Of a stretch of 12,672 bases of DNA, positions 1 through 6,060 are shown piece by piece. Under the pieces are notes generated by a model. The model saw nothing but the letters and a program-made list of their open reading frames with translations, did not search any database and was not told where the DNA came from. How positions within the stretch are numbered: position 1 is the stretch's first letter; every line of letters starts with the position of its first letter. Source of the DNA: Clostridiales bacterium (lineage in GTDB: Bacteria; Bacillota; Clostridia; Christensenellales; Pumilibacteraceae); NCBI GenBank assembly GCA_029069015.1, contig JAIEBL010000294.1, positions 1-12,672 on the forward strand, read 5' to 3'. A program made the position numbers and the translations under genes.

Positions 1-120
1 CGGGTGCTACGAAAAGCAGAGCAACTGACACTGAGAGAGGCGGAGAGTAAAATTGTAGAGTTGGATGTAACGGTTGACAAATATATAAAGATGATACATG
101 ATGGTAAGATTGCTCTGTAA
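1..120 (+). CDS. C-terminal fragment of an unidentified protein (5' end outside window)
   Basis: Frame 1 is open from the first base to TAA at 118-120 and gives 39 residues. They are charged and heptad-like (REAESKIVELDV), consistent with a helix or short coiled coil, and end in HDGKIAL. The start lies outside the window. The pattern ELD..(x)..GKI faintly recalls the coiled-coil tail of large serine recombinases, but this is too short to assign and I do not claim it. The DNA is visibly AT-richer than the genes that follow. A hairpin terminator about 65 bases downstream supports this being the true end of a transcribed gene. Confidence 0.5.
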   Translation, partial: RVLRKAEQLTLREAESKIVELDVTVDKYIKMIHDGKIAL

Positions 121-184
121 CCCGTGGCACTAATGACCTAAAGCAGCGGAAAATTTCAATTTATCTTTCTGAACAATTAACAGT

Positions 185-219
185 AAAAAGCTCTCGAACG
201 AAACGGTCGAGAGCTTTTT
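185..219. terminator. Bidirectional intrinsic terminator
   Basis: A 13-bp perfect stem pairs 185-197 with 207-219 around a 9-base loop (198-206). The outer five pairs are A-T, so each strand carries a run of T after the GC-containing part of the stem. It lies between the plus-strand fragment ending at 120 and the minus-strand thioredoxin stop at 247, and so serves both convergent transcripts. The stem core, and five bases of flank on one side, recur at 4758-4795. Confidence 0.9.
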
Positions 220-246
220 GTTGTCGCTTGAAATGTCGTGAAAGTT

Positions 247-549
247 TTACAGTCCTGCGAGTTTTTCCAAGTTTTCGATGCTTTGCACGCCCACGGTGCG
301 GTTGATAAGGTTGCCGTCTTGGAAAACCATGATGGTGGGAATGCTCATGATGCCGTAGCTTTTAGCAAGGTCGCCGTTTTCGTCGGTGTTCACTTTGAGC
401 ACGTTCACGCGCCCTGCGTGTTTTTGGGCGAACTGTTCCAAGATAGGCGTTTGGCTGCGGCAAGGTCCGCACCAAGGCGCCCAGAAGTCTACCACGGTCA
501 GTCCGTTTGCGACGTCGCTGTTAAAATTCTGCGTATTCGTTTCTTTCAT
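247..549 (-). CDS. trxA: Thioredoxin
   Basis: This is a 100-residue protein, close to the usual 100-110 of bacterial thioredoxins. The redox motif W-C-G-P-C is at residues 26-30 inside the strand-loop VVDFWAPWCGPC, with catalytic cysteines C27 and C30. The conserved cis-proline is P71 in SIPT, followed by the typical FQDG turn. It is a cytosolic disulfide reductase that receives electrons from thioredoxin reductase (not in the window) and reduces ribonucleotide reductase and other targets. The start is supported by GAGG 9 bases upstream. It lies 41 bases downstream of the dipeptidase stop on the same strand with no terminator seen between, so co-transcription is likely; the hairpin at 185-219 ends the unit. 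An additional promoter in the 41-base gap was not seen. Confidence 0.97.
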   Translation of the reverse strand: MKETNTQNFNSDVANGLTVVDFWAPWCGPCRSQTPILEQFAQKHAGRVNVLKVNTDENGDLAKSYGIMSIPTIMVFQDGNLINRTVGVQSIENLEKLAGL

Positions 550-590
550 TTCGTTTTACCTCGGTTTTAGTTTTTGTGTGTTTGGGTGAA

Positions 591-1982
591 TTATTCGTCG
601 TAAGCGGCGTCGAGCGCCGTAATGGCTTCTTTGTAGATTTGCGGGAGTTTGTCGAACAGCTCTACGGGGAAACTCTCGTCTACGTTGTGGAGGTTCGTTT
701 CCAGATTCGGGAAGGTAGGACCGAACGCAACGGCGTTGGGAAGCTCGCGGGCGTACGTGCCGCCGCCGCAGTAAAGGCAGGTCTTTTCGCCGCCCGTTAC
801 CTTGTGGTAGGCGTCAAGCAGTGCGGTGACGAGCTTGCTGTCTTTGGGAACGTACAGATTGGGCGACCATTCTTTTGCCACGAGTTTTGCGCCCGTCTTC
901 TTGCGGATTTCGTTCGTGACCTTTTCGTGGTCGGCGCATATGGGAAGGCGCAGATCGAGCGTTACGCTCATGGCGCCGCTCCGATAGGATGCAAGCCCCA
1001 GATTGATCGTCAGTTCGCCCGATTCGTCGTCTTTCGCCTCGACGCCGAGCGCCTTTTGCGGCTCGGGTAGCGCAAGATAGGCGGCAAGCGTTTTGATGAG
1101 CGCAGAGTCCTTCGTGCCGTTCATGCCGCTAAGGAAAGCGACCATTTTGCGGACGGCGTTTTCGCCGCGCTCGGGCGCCATCGCGTGCCCCGCAACGCCG
1201 CGGGCTTCCAGCACGAGTTCGTTTTCAAAGAAGTGTACCGAAAAGTCTTCGGGACGGTAGCCCGCTTCCACGATCACGCGCGCCGCCGTCGGTTGCTTGA
1301 AAAGCGAACTGTCCGTGCCCAGCGCCGCAATGCATTCGTAGAGCGCGCTGTTTTTGGGAACTTTGACCGTGCAGAGGTCGGGGATCACGTTGGGGCGAAT
1401 ACCCGCCTCGAACGCGACGATATTTTGCGTAAACGCCTTGTCCGCTTGTAAAGCAAGCGTCAGACGCAAAATCCCTTTTTCGCTGTTGATAACGGGGAAG
1501 TCGGCGTCGGGCACGAAGCTTGCCACGGGGATCTCGCAATGCTCGCGGTAGTATTCGATACACTTCGAGCCGTTCTCCTCGTTGCACCCGACGATCAGCC
1601 GTATGCGGTGGTGCAAGGGCGCGCCTTCCTCTTTGAGCTGTTTCATGGCGTGCAGACACGCGACCGTTGCGCCCTTGTCGTCGGCAACGCCGCGTCCGTA
1701 TAGCAAGCTGTCTTCACACACGAGCGAGTAGGGCGGGTGGCTCCAACCGTCGCCCGCGGGGACGACGTCGAGGTGCCCGAGTATGCCGATGCAGTGCTTA
1801 CCGCTGCCGATTTCCGCCCAGCCGCAATAGCCGTTTTCGTTTTTGACGGTAAAGCCGTAGCCCTTTGCCATTTCCAAGAATGCGTCGAGCGCGGCGCGCG
1901 GACCTTCCCCGAAGGGTGCGCCCTCTTTCGGCTCGCCCATGACGGACTGTACCGCAATCAGTTTTCCGAGATCGTTTAACAT
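591..1982 (-). CDS. pepV: M20-family metallodipeptidase, PepV/Sapep type
   Basis: The protein has 463 residues, the usual size for PepV-type dipeptidases. M20 landmarks appear in order: GHLDVVPAG with metal ligand H70 and D72; GRGVADDKG with the bridging aspartate at D101; GCNEENG with general base E135 and ligand E136; PDADFPVINSEKG, the PepV-type segment, with ligand candidate D159; and a C-terminal HNVDE with ligand H432. The family are cytosolic di-zinc or manganese enzymes that split dipeptides in the last step of peptide use. The inserted region around residues 170-330 corresponds to the lid/dimerisation domain. The start ATG at 1982 is preceded by AAGGAG with a 5-base spacer. It heads a probable two-gene unit with thioredoxin. 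The exact substrate cannot be read from sequence; a related M20 aminoacylase-like activity is possible but less likely. Confidence 0.92.
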   Translation of the reverse strand: MLNDLGKLIAVQSVMGEPKEGAPFGEGPRAALDAFLEMAKGYGFTVKNENGYCGWAEIGSGKHCIGILGHLDVVPAGDGWSHPPYSLVCEDSLLYGRGVADDKGATVACLHAMKQLKEEGAPLHHRIRLIVGCNEENGSKCIEYYREHCEIPVASFVPDADFPVINSEKGILRLTLALQADKAFTQNIVAFEAGIRPNVIPDLCTVKVPKNSALYECIAALGTDSSLFKQPTAARVIVEAGYRPEDFSVHFFENELVLEARGVAGHAMAPERGENAVRKMVAFLSGMNGTKDSALIKTLAAYLALPEPQKALGVEAKDDESGELTINLGLASYRSGAMSVTLDLRLPICADHEKVTNEIRKKTGAKLVAKEWSPNLYVPKDSKLVTALLDAYHKVTGGEKTCLYCGGGTYARELPNAVAFGPTFPNLETNLHNVDESFPVELFDKLPQIYKEAITALDAAYDE

Positions 1983-2042
1983 AGTTGCTCCTTGTCATGC
2001 ACTTTCAAACTTTTGCCTCTTTACTTTTCATTGCTAAATCGG

Positions 2043-2071
2043 TTGCTTTCCGTTTCGCAACAAGGTATAAT
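2043..2071 (+). promoter_or_regulatory. Candidate sigma-A promoter of gltX
   Basis: The -35 TTGCTT (2043-2048), a 17-base spacer and the perfect -10 TATAAT (2066-2071) predict a transcription start near 2078. This gives gltX a leader of about 75 bases. The same hexamers and spacing occur in front of the DUF3592 gene at 4561-4589. Confidence 0.75.
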
Positions 2072-2098
2072 ATAGTTATCATAGCAAGGAAACGGAAA
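2047..2098. repeat. 10-bp perfect inverted repeat centred on the gltX -10 box
   Basis: TTTCCGTTTC (2047-2056) is repeated as its exact reverse complement at 2089-2098. The axis of symmetry (about 2072) falls at the edge of the TATAAT box. One arm lies in the promoter spacer and the other just after the predicted start, a geometry seen in repressor operators. No regulator is encoded beside it, so operator function is inference. Confidence 0.45.
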
Positions 2099-2107
2099 AC
2101 CATACCT

Positions 2108-2137
2108 ACTATACAACGAAATTTACCCGATTGTCAA
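2108..2137 (-). promoter_or_regulatory. Candidate sigma-A promoter of the dipeptidase-thioredoxin unit
   Basis: Read on the minus strand, TTGACA (2137-2132) is followed by an 18-base spacer and TATAGT (2113-2108). The predicted start is near 2101, giving a leader of about 119 bases before the ATG at 1982. The -35 overlaps the first two bases of the gltX ribosome binding site (AAGGAG, 2136-2141), so this promoter sits inside the gltX leader. Confidence 0.6.
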
Positions 2138-2152
2138 GGAGAGAAGAAAAGA

Positions 2153-3571
2153 ATGGTAAGAACGCGATTTGCACCCAGCCCTACGGGGTTCTTGCACGTA
2201 GGCGGCTTGCGTACGGCGCTGTACGCCTATTTATACGCACGGAAGGCGGGCGGTAAGTTTATCTTGCGTATCGAAGATACCGACCTTGAGCGGTACGTTC
2301 CGGGGGCTGTGGAGCTCATTTACCGCACGCTCCGCGAAACGGGACTGACTTATGACGAAGGTCCCGACGTGGGCGGCGACTACGGTCCGTACGTGCAGAG
2401 CGAGCGCAAGAACGTATACCTCGAATACGCCGAAAAACTGATCGAAAGCGGCGACGCGTACTACTGCTTCTGCTCGAAAGAGCGGCTCGCTAAGCTGCAC
2501 GAGGACGGCGCGACGAAATACGACAAGCACTGCCTTTCGATCCCGCTTGCCGAAGCCAAGGCAAGGGTTGCGGCGGGTGAGCCGTACGTGATCCGGCAGA
2601 ATATTCCCAAAGAGGGTGTGTCGAGCTATACCGATCTTGTGTTCGGCGAGATCAAGGTAGACTACAACGACCTCGAGGACAACATTCTTATCAAGTCGGA
2701 CGGTTATCCCACCTACAATTTCGCAAACGTTATCGACGACCATCTGATGGGCATTACGCACGTGATCCGCGGCACGGAATACCTTTCGAGCACGCCCAAG
2801 TATAACCTGCTTTACGATGCGCTCGGCTTCGAACGCCCGCAGTATATCCACTTGCAGCCCATTATGCGTGACGCACAACACAAGCTCAGCAAGCGGCACG
2901 GCGACGCCAACTACGAGGATTTTATCGCTAAGGGATTCTTAAAGGACGCGATCGTCAACTATATCGCGCTCTTAGGGTGGAGCCCCAAAGACAACCGCGA
3001 AAAGCTTTCGCTCGCCGAAATGGAAGAGCTGTTCGGCTTAGAGGGCATCAGCAAGTCGGCGTCCATTTTCGACGAAACGAAAATGCGTTGGCTCAACTCG
3101 CTCTACGTGAAAGAAATGACGCCCGAAAGCTACCACGCGTATGCGCGGCCCTTCTATGAAAAAATCGACTATCTCAAAGGGCTTGACCTGGCGTACCTGA
3201 GCACGCTCTTGCAATCGCGCACCGAGGTGTTTACCGATATTGCGAACCTCACGGCGTTTATCCCCGCGTTCGAGACGTACGATCTTGCGGCGTTTGAAAA
3301 TCAGAAGTGGAAGACGGATACGGCGCTTGCGGCTAAAATGCTTCCCGACCTTATTACGCTGACGGATAAAAATTGGGAAGGCTTACACGACGCGCTCGCG
3401 GCTTACGCCGAAGAAAAGGGCGTCAAGAAAGGGCAGGTGCTCTGGATCTTCCGCATCGCGCTTACGGGTTCGGTTGTGACCCCCGGTGGCGCGACCGAAA
3501 TGGCGACGCTCTTCGGTAAAAAAGAAAGCCTACGCCGCTTGAAAGAATCGTTGAAGCGCGTAAGCAAATAA
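2153..3571 (+). CDS. gltX: Glutamyl-tRNA synthetase
   Basis: This 472-residue class I aminoacyl-tRNA synthetase charges tRNA with glutamate in the cytosol. The N-terminal signature RTRFAPSPTGFLHVGG contains the HIGH-equivalent HVGG at residues 15-18. The KMSKS-equivalent KLSKR is at 244-248. C105 and C107, with C127 near Y123, match the zinc-binding insert known in GluRS enzymes. Length is typical. I chose the ATG at 2153 because the family signature begins there, AAGGAG lies 11 bases upstream, and the longer open frame back to 1985 runs through the promoter. Whether it also charges tRNA-Gln (non-discriminating form) cannot be decided here; no gatCAB gene is in the window. It diverges from the dipeptidase gene and converges on the DUF3592 gene, with 29 bases between stops. 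Confidence 0.97.
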   Translation: MVRTRFAPSPTGFLHVGGLRTALYAYLYARKAGGKFILRIEDTDLERYVPGAVELIYRTLRETGLTYDEGPDVGGDYGPYVQSERKNVYLEYAEKLIESGDAYYCFCSKERLAKLHEDGATKYDKHCLSIPLAEAKARVAAGEPYVIRQNIPKEGVSSYTDLVFGEIKVDYNDLEDNILIKSDGYPTYNFANVIDDHLMGITHVIRGTEYLSSTPKYNLLYDALGFERPQYIHLQPIMRDAQHKLSKRHGDANYEDFIAKGFLKDAIVNYIALLGWSPKDNREKLSLAEMEELFGLEGISKSASIFDETKMRWLNSLYVKEMTPESYHAYARPFYEKIDYLKGLDLAYLSTLLQSRTEVFTDIANLTAFIPAFETYDLAAFENQKWKTDTALAAKMLPDLITLTDKNWEGLHDALAAYAEEKGVKKGQVLWIFRIALTGSVVTPGGATEMATLFGKKESLRRLKESLKRVSK

Positions 3572-3591
3572 TCGTTTTAAGAACCGCATAT

Positions 3592-3626
3592 AAAAAGGCG
3601 TTACTCTTCGTAAGTAGCGTCTTTTT
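3592..3626 (+). terminator. gltX intrinsic terminator, overlapping the 3' end of the facing gene
   Basis: A 14-bp stem pairs 3592-3605 with 3613-3626 around a 7-base loop, with five leading A and a run of six T (3622-3627). The right half lies in the last codons of the minus-strand gene ending at 3601. Two positions (3598/3620 and 3601/3617) are G-T, so they pair as G-U in plus-strand RNA but become C-A mismatches in minus-strand RNA. The hairpin is therefore better suited to ending gltX, though it may also act weakly on the opposite transcript. Confidence 0.8.
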
Positions 3627-4554
3627 TATATCCTATGTAGACGATCCCGTTTATCAGTTCCAAAATGCCGACGTTGGTAAAAATCAGCACGAAGTGCAGC
3701 ATATAGTTGCGCGCAAAGAAGGGGATGATCCCTTGGAATTCCGTCGAGGTAAGGAACATGGTAAAAACGCATGCCGTCAGCCCCAAAAGGATAAAGGCAA
3801 GCAAGAACTGCGTTCTGAGCTTCTTTGCGTTGTGCAAGCCGAATGCGATGAACAGCAATCCGAAAAATATCAGAAAACAGCCAAACCCGAGCATGAATTT
3901 CGATTCGGTGCCGATATGGATATCGTTGGGGTTGTTAGGATTGTATCGTATGGAAACGGTATCACCGACTTTCGGAGCGCCGTCTCCGCTGCTCTTGATC
4001 TTGCCTTTTTGTCTGTATTTCTTGCCGTCTACCGTATATTCGTAAATGGGGGTATAACCGTCTTCGGACGAGTTGCCGACGAGCGAAACGACCGTTGCCG
4101 TTGTTTGCGGGTATGCTTTGTATTTTGCTTCGGTTTTAAAATAAGAACCGAGCGCCGCACTGCCGCCGCCCAAGGTAATCACGACCAGCAAGATAATGGC
4201 GAGTATTCGCCCCTTTTTGCTGCCGAAAGGCATTTTGTCCGAGAATATGCCGCCTTCTTTGCCGCGCGCATCTACCTGCGGCGATACCGAAAAATGGACG
4301 GTGCAGATAACGATCAGAAGGCAGGAAATCAAAAAGGCGAAAAGCCCACCGCCGAAGTATAGCCACCCCCAACTGCCTGCCACATCGAACATTTCTATCG
4401 TAGTGACAACGAAAAGAAACGCGTTGCCGCCAAGCAGCGCTATCCCGAAAAGAAACGTGAAGAAGGAGCGCACGGTAAACGCGTACCTGAGCTTGCGAAA
4501 ATCATTGAGTATGCCTTCGCCCATATGGGCAAACGCTTCCTTTATCTGTCCCAT
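3601..4554 (-). CDS. DUF3592-type multi-pass membrane protein of unknown function
   Basis: This 317-residue protein has six hydrophobic segments, at about residues 31-52, 64-87, 116-136, 221-240, 249-268 and 286-308. Between helices 3 and 4 lies a soluble domain (about 150-215) with the pattern TATVVSL...PIYEYTVDGKKY...GDTVSIRYNPNNP, which resembles DUF3592 domains: a small beta domain, no known activity, usually next to membrane helices. No enzyme motif is visible. The start is uncertain. ATG at 4554 lacks a usable Shine-Dalgarno and sits exactly where transcription from TATAAT (4566-4561) should begin, so it would be leaderless. Met11 (4524) has AAAGGAAG 11 bases upstream and is the alternative. 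I give the longer frame. The gene ends inside the gltX terminator hairpin. A terminator and promoter upstream separate it from the lipoprotein gene. Confidence 0.85.
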   Translation of the reverse strand: MGQIKEAFAHMGEGILNDFRKLRYAFTVRSFFTFLFGIALLGGNAFLFVVTTIEMFDVAGSWGWLYFGGGLFAFLISCLLIVICTVHFSVSPQVDARGKEGGIFSDKMPFGSKKGRILAIILLVVITLGGGSAALGSYFKTEAKYKAYPQTTATVVSLVGNSSEDGYTPIYEYTVDGKKYRQKGKIKSSGDGAPKVGDTVSIRYNPNNPNDIHIGTESKFMLGFGCFLIFFGLLFIAFGLHNAKKLRTQFLLAFILLGLTACVFTMFLTSTEFQGIIPFFARNYMLHFVLIFTNVGILELINGIVYIGYKKDATYEE

Positions 4555-4560
4555 ACCTGT

Positions 4561-4589
4561 ATTATACCATTAAAATGCGCCAAAAGCAA
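4561..4589 (-). promoter_or_regulatory. Candidate sigma-A promoter of the DUF3592 gene, possibly leaderless
   Basis: On the minus strand, TTGCTT (4589-4584), a 17-base spacer and the perfect TATAAT (4566-4561) are followed by six bases and then ATG at 4554. The usual distance from -10 to +1 places the first transcribed base at the A of that ATG. The -35 lies inside a short dyad, CAAAAGC/GCTTTTG (4581-4596). Confidence 0.75.
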
Positions 4590-4694
4590 GCTTTTGGTTT
4601 TCGGCTGTCCCCGAAAACGTTTCCCTACGGCAAACGCACATTTATGTTGCTATACGGCGCAAATTTGCCCTGGCATGCAAGCTTTTTCACTTCT

Positions 4695-4723
4695 ATTATA
4701 GAAGAAAACTGATTTTTTTGCAA
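4695..4723 (-). promoter_or_regulatory. Possible second, distal promoter of the DUF3592 gene
   Basis: On the minus strand, TTGCAA (4723-4718), a 17-base spacer and TATAAT (4700-4695) predict a start near 4688. That would give a leader of about 134 bases, or a short separate transcript. The -10 lies within the dyad 4690-4704. Confidence 0.5.
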
Positions 4724-4757
4724 CCGAAATGCCCGTCACGGAAGACGAAAGTTATCA

Positions 4758-4790
4758 AAAAAGCTCTCGGGGATTGCCTGAGAGCTTTTT
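4758..4790 (-). terminator. Intrinsic terminator of the lipoprotein gene
   Basis: A 14-bp stem pairs 4758-4771 with 4777-4790, including one G-T pair, around the 5-base loop 4772-4776. A-T pairs flank it, so it could act in both directions. It begins 27 bases after the stop codon at 4818, the same distance as between the thioredoxin stop and its own terminator, and the outer 11 bp of the stem are identical to that terminator. Confidence 0.88.
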
Positions 4791-4817
4791 ACTGTCATTG
4801 TTTCGCTTGCCGGTTAT

Positions 4818-5966
4818 TTAGCGTTTCGTCGTATAGTCTTTGAGCGTGTAGACCGTTTTATAGGCGACCCTTGCCGCCGAGAGCGCGTATTCTGTATAGG
4901 TCATTTGCAGGATCACGCGGTTCGTGGCTTGCAGGGCTTGGTCGCTGCCCGCAGGGTCGGATTCATACGCTTGACTGCGTACGAAGAAGATCGAGGGATC
5001 GGAAATCAACATCTGAATGTCAGGACCGGGCTTCGAGCTGTTTAACCCCACCGAGGCTTTGATGCAGGGCACGGAATATTCGCCGAGTTCGCTCTTATTC
5101 AGTTCGCCCTCTTTGTTGCGAAGGATATAGCCGCCGGGTGCGGACAGCGTAAACGAGGTCGTTTTGTCGGCGCACGAAAGCCCCATCGTGTGGCGCACGT
5201 ATGCATTTTGCAGATACGAGTCCGCCATATTCGTAAGATAGAACGTGGCGGTGCCTTTTGTTTTCAGGTTGGAAAGCGCGCGCACGAGGTAGGGAAGTTG
5301 TTCGTTATCGAACCGCGTGCCGCTGCCGACGGTGTACGACTTGACGTCTTCCGTGTAGTTGCGGTAGTATGCGCCGTCGATCTGTACCGTGTTGCCTACG
5401 GTCGTTTTATAGGTCGATTCGTTCGTGTCGTAGTTGATTTCGTATTCGTAGCCGCGCGGGTCGCCGTAGACGTCGGTAGTATGCATTGCGTAGCGATAAG
5501 AAATCCCTTCCTGCGGGTTGTCTTCGCGCGTCATTTCGCCGTCATTGAGCTTGCGCTGTGCGATCGCGAACGATTTCGTGGCGGTCTTTACGGGCACTAG
5601 GCTGTCGCGCTTGAATACCGCCGAACTTACGTAGGCGTCGGTCATGTTTTTGTTGCGTACCGTCTTGCCCGAAAGGTCGGTCGTGTCGGCGTGCGCGTCG
5701 TCGTTGTAGGTGAGCGTAAACGTGTTGTGTACAGTCGTTTCGTCGCCTACGGTGGAAAGCTCGGTGACGTACGTGCCCGTGGCAACGGTCGTTTCGCCGC
5801 CGCCCGCCGTATAGATCCGCTTAATTTCGTACGTGCATTTTTCGTAGCCTGCGTATTCCCACGGTTTCACTTCGGTAAACGCAACCGAAACGTCGCCGCC
5901 GTTGCAACCGAACAGCGATGCCGTAAGGAGAGCGCAGAGAAGTAGGCATATCGTTTTTCTTTTCAT
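4818..5966 (-). CDS. Predicted lipoprotein of unknown function
   Basis: This 382-residue protein has a lipoprotein signal peptide: a KRK N-terminus, a hydrophobic core, and the lipobox LFGC with the lipidated cysteine at C21, followed by a flexible NGGD. It should be anchored to the outer face of the cell membrane. The mature part is rich in Thr, Tyr, Asp and Lys with many short alternating stretches, suggesting a beta-rich fold; no catalytic motif or known domain was recognised. I chose ATG at 5966 because AAGAGG lies 7 bases upstream and the signal peptide then has normal length; the frame also opens at a TTG (5984), but the extra six codons contain the ribosome binding site. It is divergent from addB with abutting -35 boxes, has its own terminator and appears monocistronic. 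A substrate-binding or cell-wall role is possible but not supported. Confidence 0.85.
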   Translation of the reverse strand: MKRKTICLLLCALLTASLFGCNGGDVSVAFTEVKPWEYAGYEKCTYEIKRIYTAGGGETTVATGTYVTELSTVGDETTVHNTFTLTYNDDAHADTTDLSGKTVRNKNMTDAYVSSAVFKRDSLVPVKTATKSFAIAQRKLNDGEMTREDNPQEGISYRYAMHTTDVYGDPRGYEYEINYDTNESTYKTTVGNTVQIDGAYYRNYTEDVKSYTVGSGTRFDNEQLPYLVRALSNLKTKGTATFYLTNMADSYLQNAYVRHTMGLSCADKTTSFTLSAPGGYILRNKEGELNKSELGEYSVPCIKASVGLNSSKPGPDIQMLISDPSIFFVRSQAYESDPAGSDQALQATNRVILQMTYTEYALSAARVAYKTVYTLKDYTTKR

Positions 5967-6007
5967 ATCAAGACCTCTTTTCAAGGCGAGAAAATCCTTG
6001 TACCCAT

Positions 6008-6036
6008 ATTGTAACAGATTTTACTTGATTTATCAA
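6008..6036 (-). promoter_or_regulatory. Candidate promoter of the lipoprotein gene
   Basis: On the minus strand, TTGATA (6036-6031), a 17-base spacer and TACAAT (6013-6008) predict a start near 6001. This leaves a 35-base leader that includes the ribosome binding site. Its -35 directly abuts the -35 proposed for addB. Confidence 0.7.
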
Positions 6037-6054
6037 CTTAAAATACGCTACAAT
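6025..6054 (+). promoter_or_regulatory. Candidate promoter of addBA, possibly leaderless
   Basis: TTGATT (6025-6030), an 18-base spacer and TACAAT (6049-6054) are followed by six bases and the addB ATG at 6061, so transcription should begin at or next to the A of the start codon. No Shine-Dalgarno sequence lies between. Confidence 0.65.
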
Positions 6055-6060
6055 TAAAGT

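Larger units (their letters stand above)
4555..4757. other. Intergenic region with several dyads upstream of the DUF3592 gene
   Basis: No credible reading frame is seen. Besides the promoters listed separately it holds a perfect 8-bp inverted repeat, GTTTTCGG/CCGAAAAC, with a 6-base gap (4597-4618), just upstream of the proximal -35; a perfect 10-base palindrome GCAAATTTGC (4659-4668); and CTTCTA/TAGAAG (4690-4704) wrapped around the distal -10. None has a T-run suited to termination. They could be regulator binding sites or leader-RNA structure; the sequence alone does not decide. Confidence 0.4.

Noticed and set aside
1985..2152. N-terminal extension of gltX to an upstream ATG
   Set aside because: The extra 56 residues cover the promoter and leader, lack similarity to GluRS, and the family signature starts right at Met 2153.
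2231..2899. 222-codon minus-strand frame opposite gltX
   Set aside because: It is a shadow of the GluRS catalytic domain in GC-rich DNA; no start signal or recognisable protein.
3694..4362. 222-codon plus-strand frame opposite the DUF3592 gene
   Set aside because: It is antisense to a clear membrane protein with domain and helix pattern; its own translation is low-complexity and charged.
5967..5984. TTG start for the lipoprotein
   Set aside because: It would place the ribosome binding site inside the coding region; ATG 5966 has AAGAGG 7 bases upstream and a normal signal peptide.
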